NCBI RefSeq assembly: GCF_000735355.1
Contig: NZ_JMPI01000006.1
Location: forward strand, 81,069-145,068
DNA from: Buttiauxella agrestis ATCC 33320
Lineage (GTDB): Bacteria; Pseudomonadota; Gammaproteobacteria; Enterobacterales; Enterobacteriaceae
Reading direction: 5' to 3'
Length of the DNA: 64,000 nucleotides
Part shown: positions 63,936 to 64,000 of the stretch, in pieces
Layout: each line of letters opens with the position of its first letter
Position numbering within the stretch: the first letter of the stretch is position 1
The notes under the pieces: generated by a model
Told to the model about the DNA's origin: nothing
Seen by the model: the letters and a program-made list of their open reading frames with translations, nothing else
The model's database searches: none
Translations under genes and position numbers: made by a program

Positions 63936-64000
63936 ATGGAAATCAGTGGCAATACCCGTTTAATCGCGCACCTGGGCTATCCCACCACCACGTTTAAAGC
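63936..64000 (+). CDS. Shikimate/quinate dehydrogenase-like protein (5' end only)
   Basis: ATG at 63936, two bases after the MFS stop, gives MEISGNTRLIAHLGYPTTTF before the window ends. The opening I-S-G-x-T-x-L-I-x-x-x-G-x-P is the shikimate dehydrogenase (AroE/YdiB) N-terminus. With quiC and the transporter it would supply 3-dehydroshikimate or dehydroquinate. Only 21 residues are visible, so the call rests on this motif and context. Confidence 0.7.
   Translation, partial: MEISGNTRLIAHLGYPTTTFK

Overview
This window is chromosomal DNA of an enterobacterium (Enterobacterales, Enterobacteriaceae). lysC with its lysine riboswitch, pgi, yjbEFGH, the complete phn operon, crfC-yjcZ, evgAS, yghU and yghX can all be read by eye as close homologues of the E. 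coli proteins. The order is not that of E. coli: lysC-pgi-yjb is joined directly to phn, and yjdP sits beside lysC instead of beside phn. The GC level, small gaps and many REP-type hairpins fit a genus near Kluyvera, Buttiauxella or Enterobacter, but I cannot name the species.

Layout. 1-7829 (-): the first ~2,609 residues of a giant secreted adhesin, starting with an LEPRxLFDGA motif and a DUF4347 domain; it runs off the left edge. 8312-10090 (-): a sodium:solute symporter. 10379-12079: yjdP and lysC meet tail to tail with no gap. The lysC leader (about 12080-12530) carries a lysine riboswitch and, between aptamer and expression platform, an ERIC element. 12562-14367 (-) is a cation/proton antiporter with a TrkA-N-like tail. 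14579-20410 (+) is pgi followed by the exopolysaccharide-associated yjbEFGH operon, in which the yjbG signal peptide is encoded by a pair of REP repeats. 20538-20880 is a decayed REP-associated tyrosine transposase (RAYT).

20970-31919 (-) is phnCDEFGHIJKLMNOP: phosphonate ABC importer (CDE), repressor (F), C-P lyase core and accessory proteins (GHIJKLM), and PhnN, PhnO, PhnP. REP pairs sit between phnE/phnD, phnL/phnK and phnO/phnN. A divergent DUF2235 hydrolase, yjdN, yjdM, crfC and yjcZ follow (32110-37985).

38278-41314 (+) is a beta-glucoside cassette (PTS EIIB, GH1 6-phospho-beta-glucosidase, PTS EIIC) with no EIIA. 41626-50088 is an acid-resistance island: evgA, an evgS that lacks the PAS domain, yfdX, hdeD, gadB-type decarboxylase and gadC, with inverted repeats resembling EvgA boxes upstream of evgA and between yfdX and hdeD. 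50206-60481 holds mixed accessory genes: a DMT exporter, yghX, a PAS-GGDEF protein, a yiaW-yiaV-small membrane protein operon, a winged-helix regulator, an OmpA paralogue, a YfaZ-type barrel, a Spy/CpxP-like protein, a lipoprotein and yghU. 60675 to the right edge is the start of a quinate/shikimate catabolic cluster (fused 3-dehydroshikimate dehydratase, MFS transporter, shikimate dehydrogenase-like start).

The most notable observations are the ERIC element inside the lysC riboswitch, the REP-derived signal peptide of YjbG, the precise loss of the PAS domain from EvgS, the gathered acid-resistance genes with candidate EvgA sites, the dead RAYT among about a dozen REP loci, and the DUF4347 His/Cys pair at the head of the giant adhesin. 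No rRNA, tRNA, CRISPR array or intact insertion sequence was seen.
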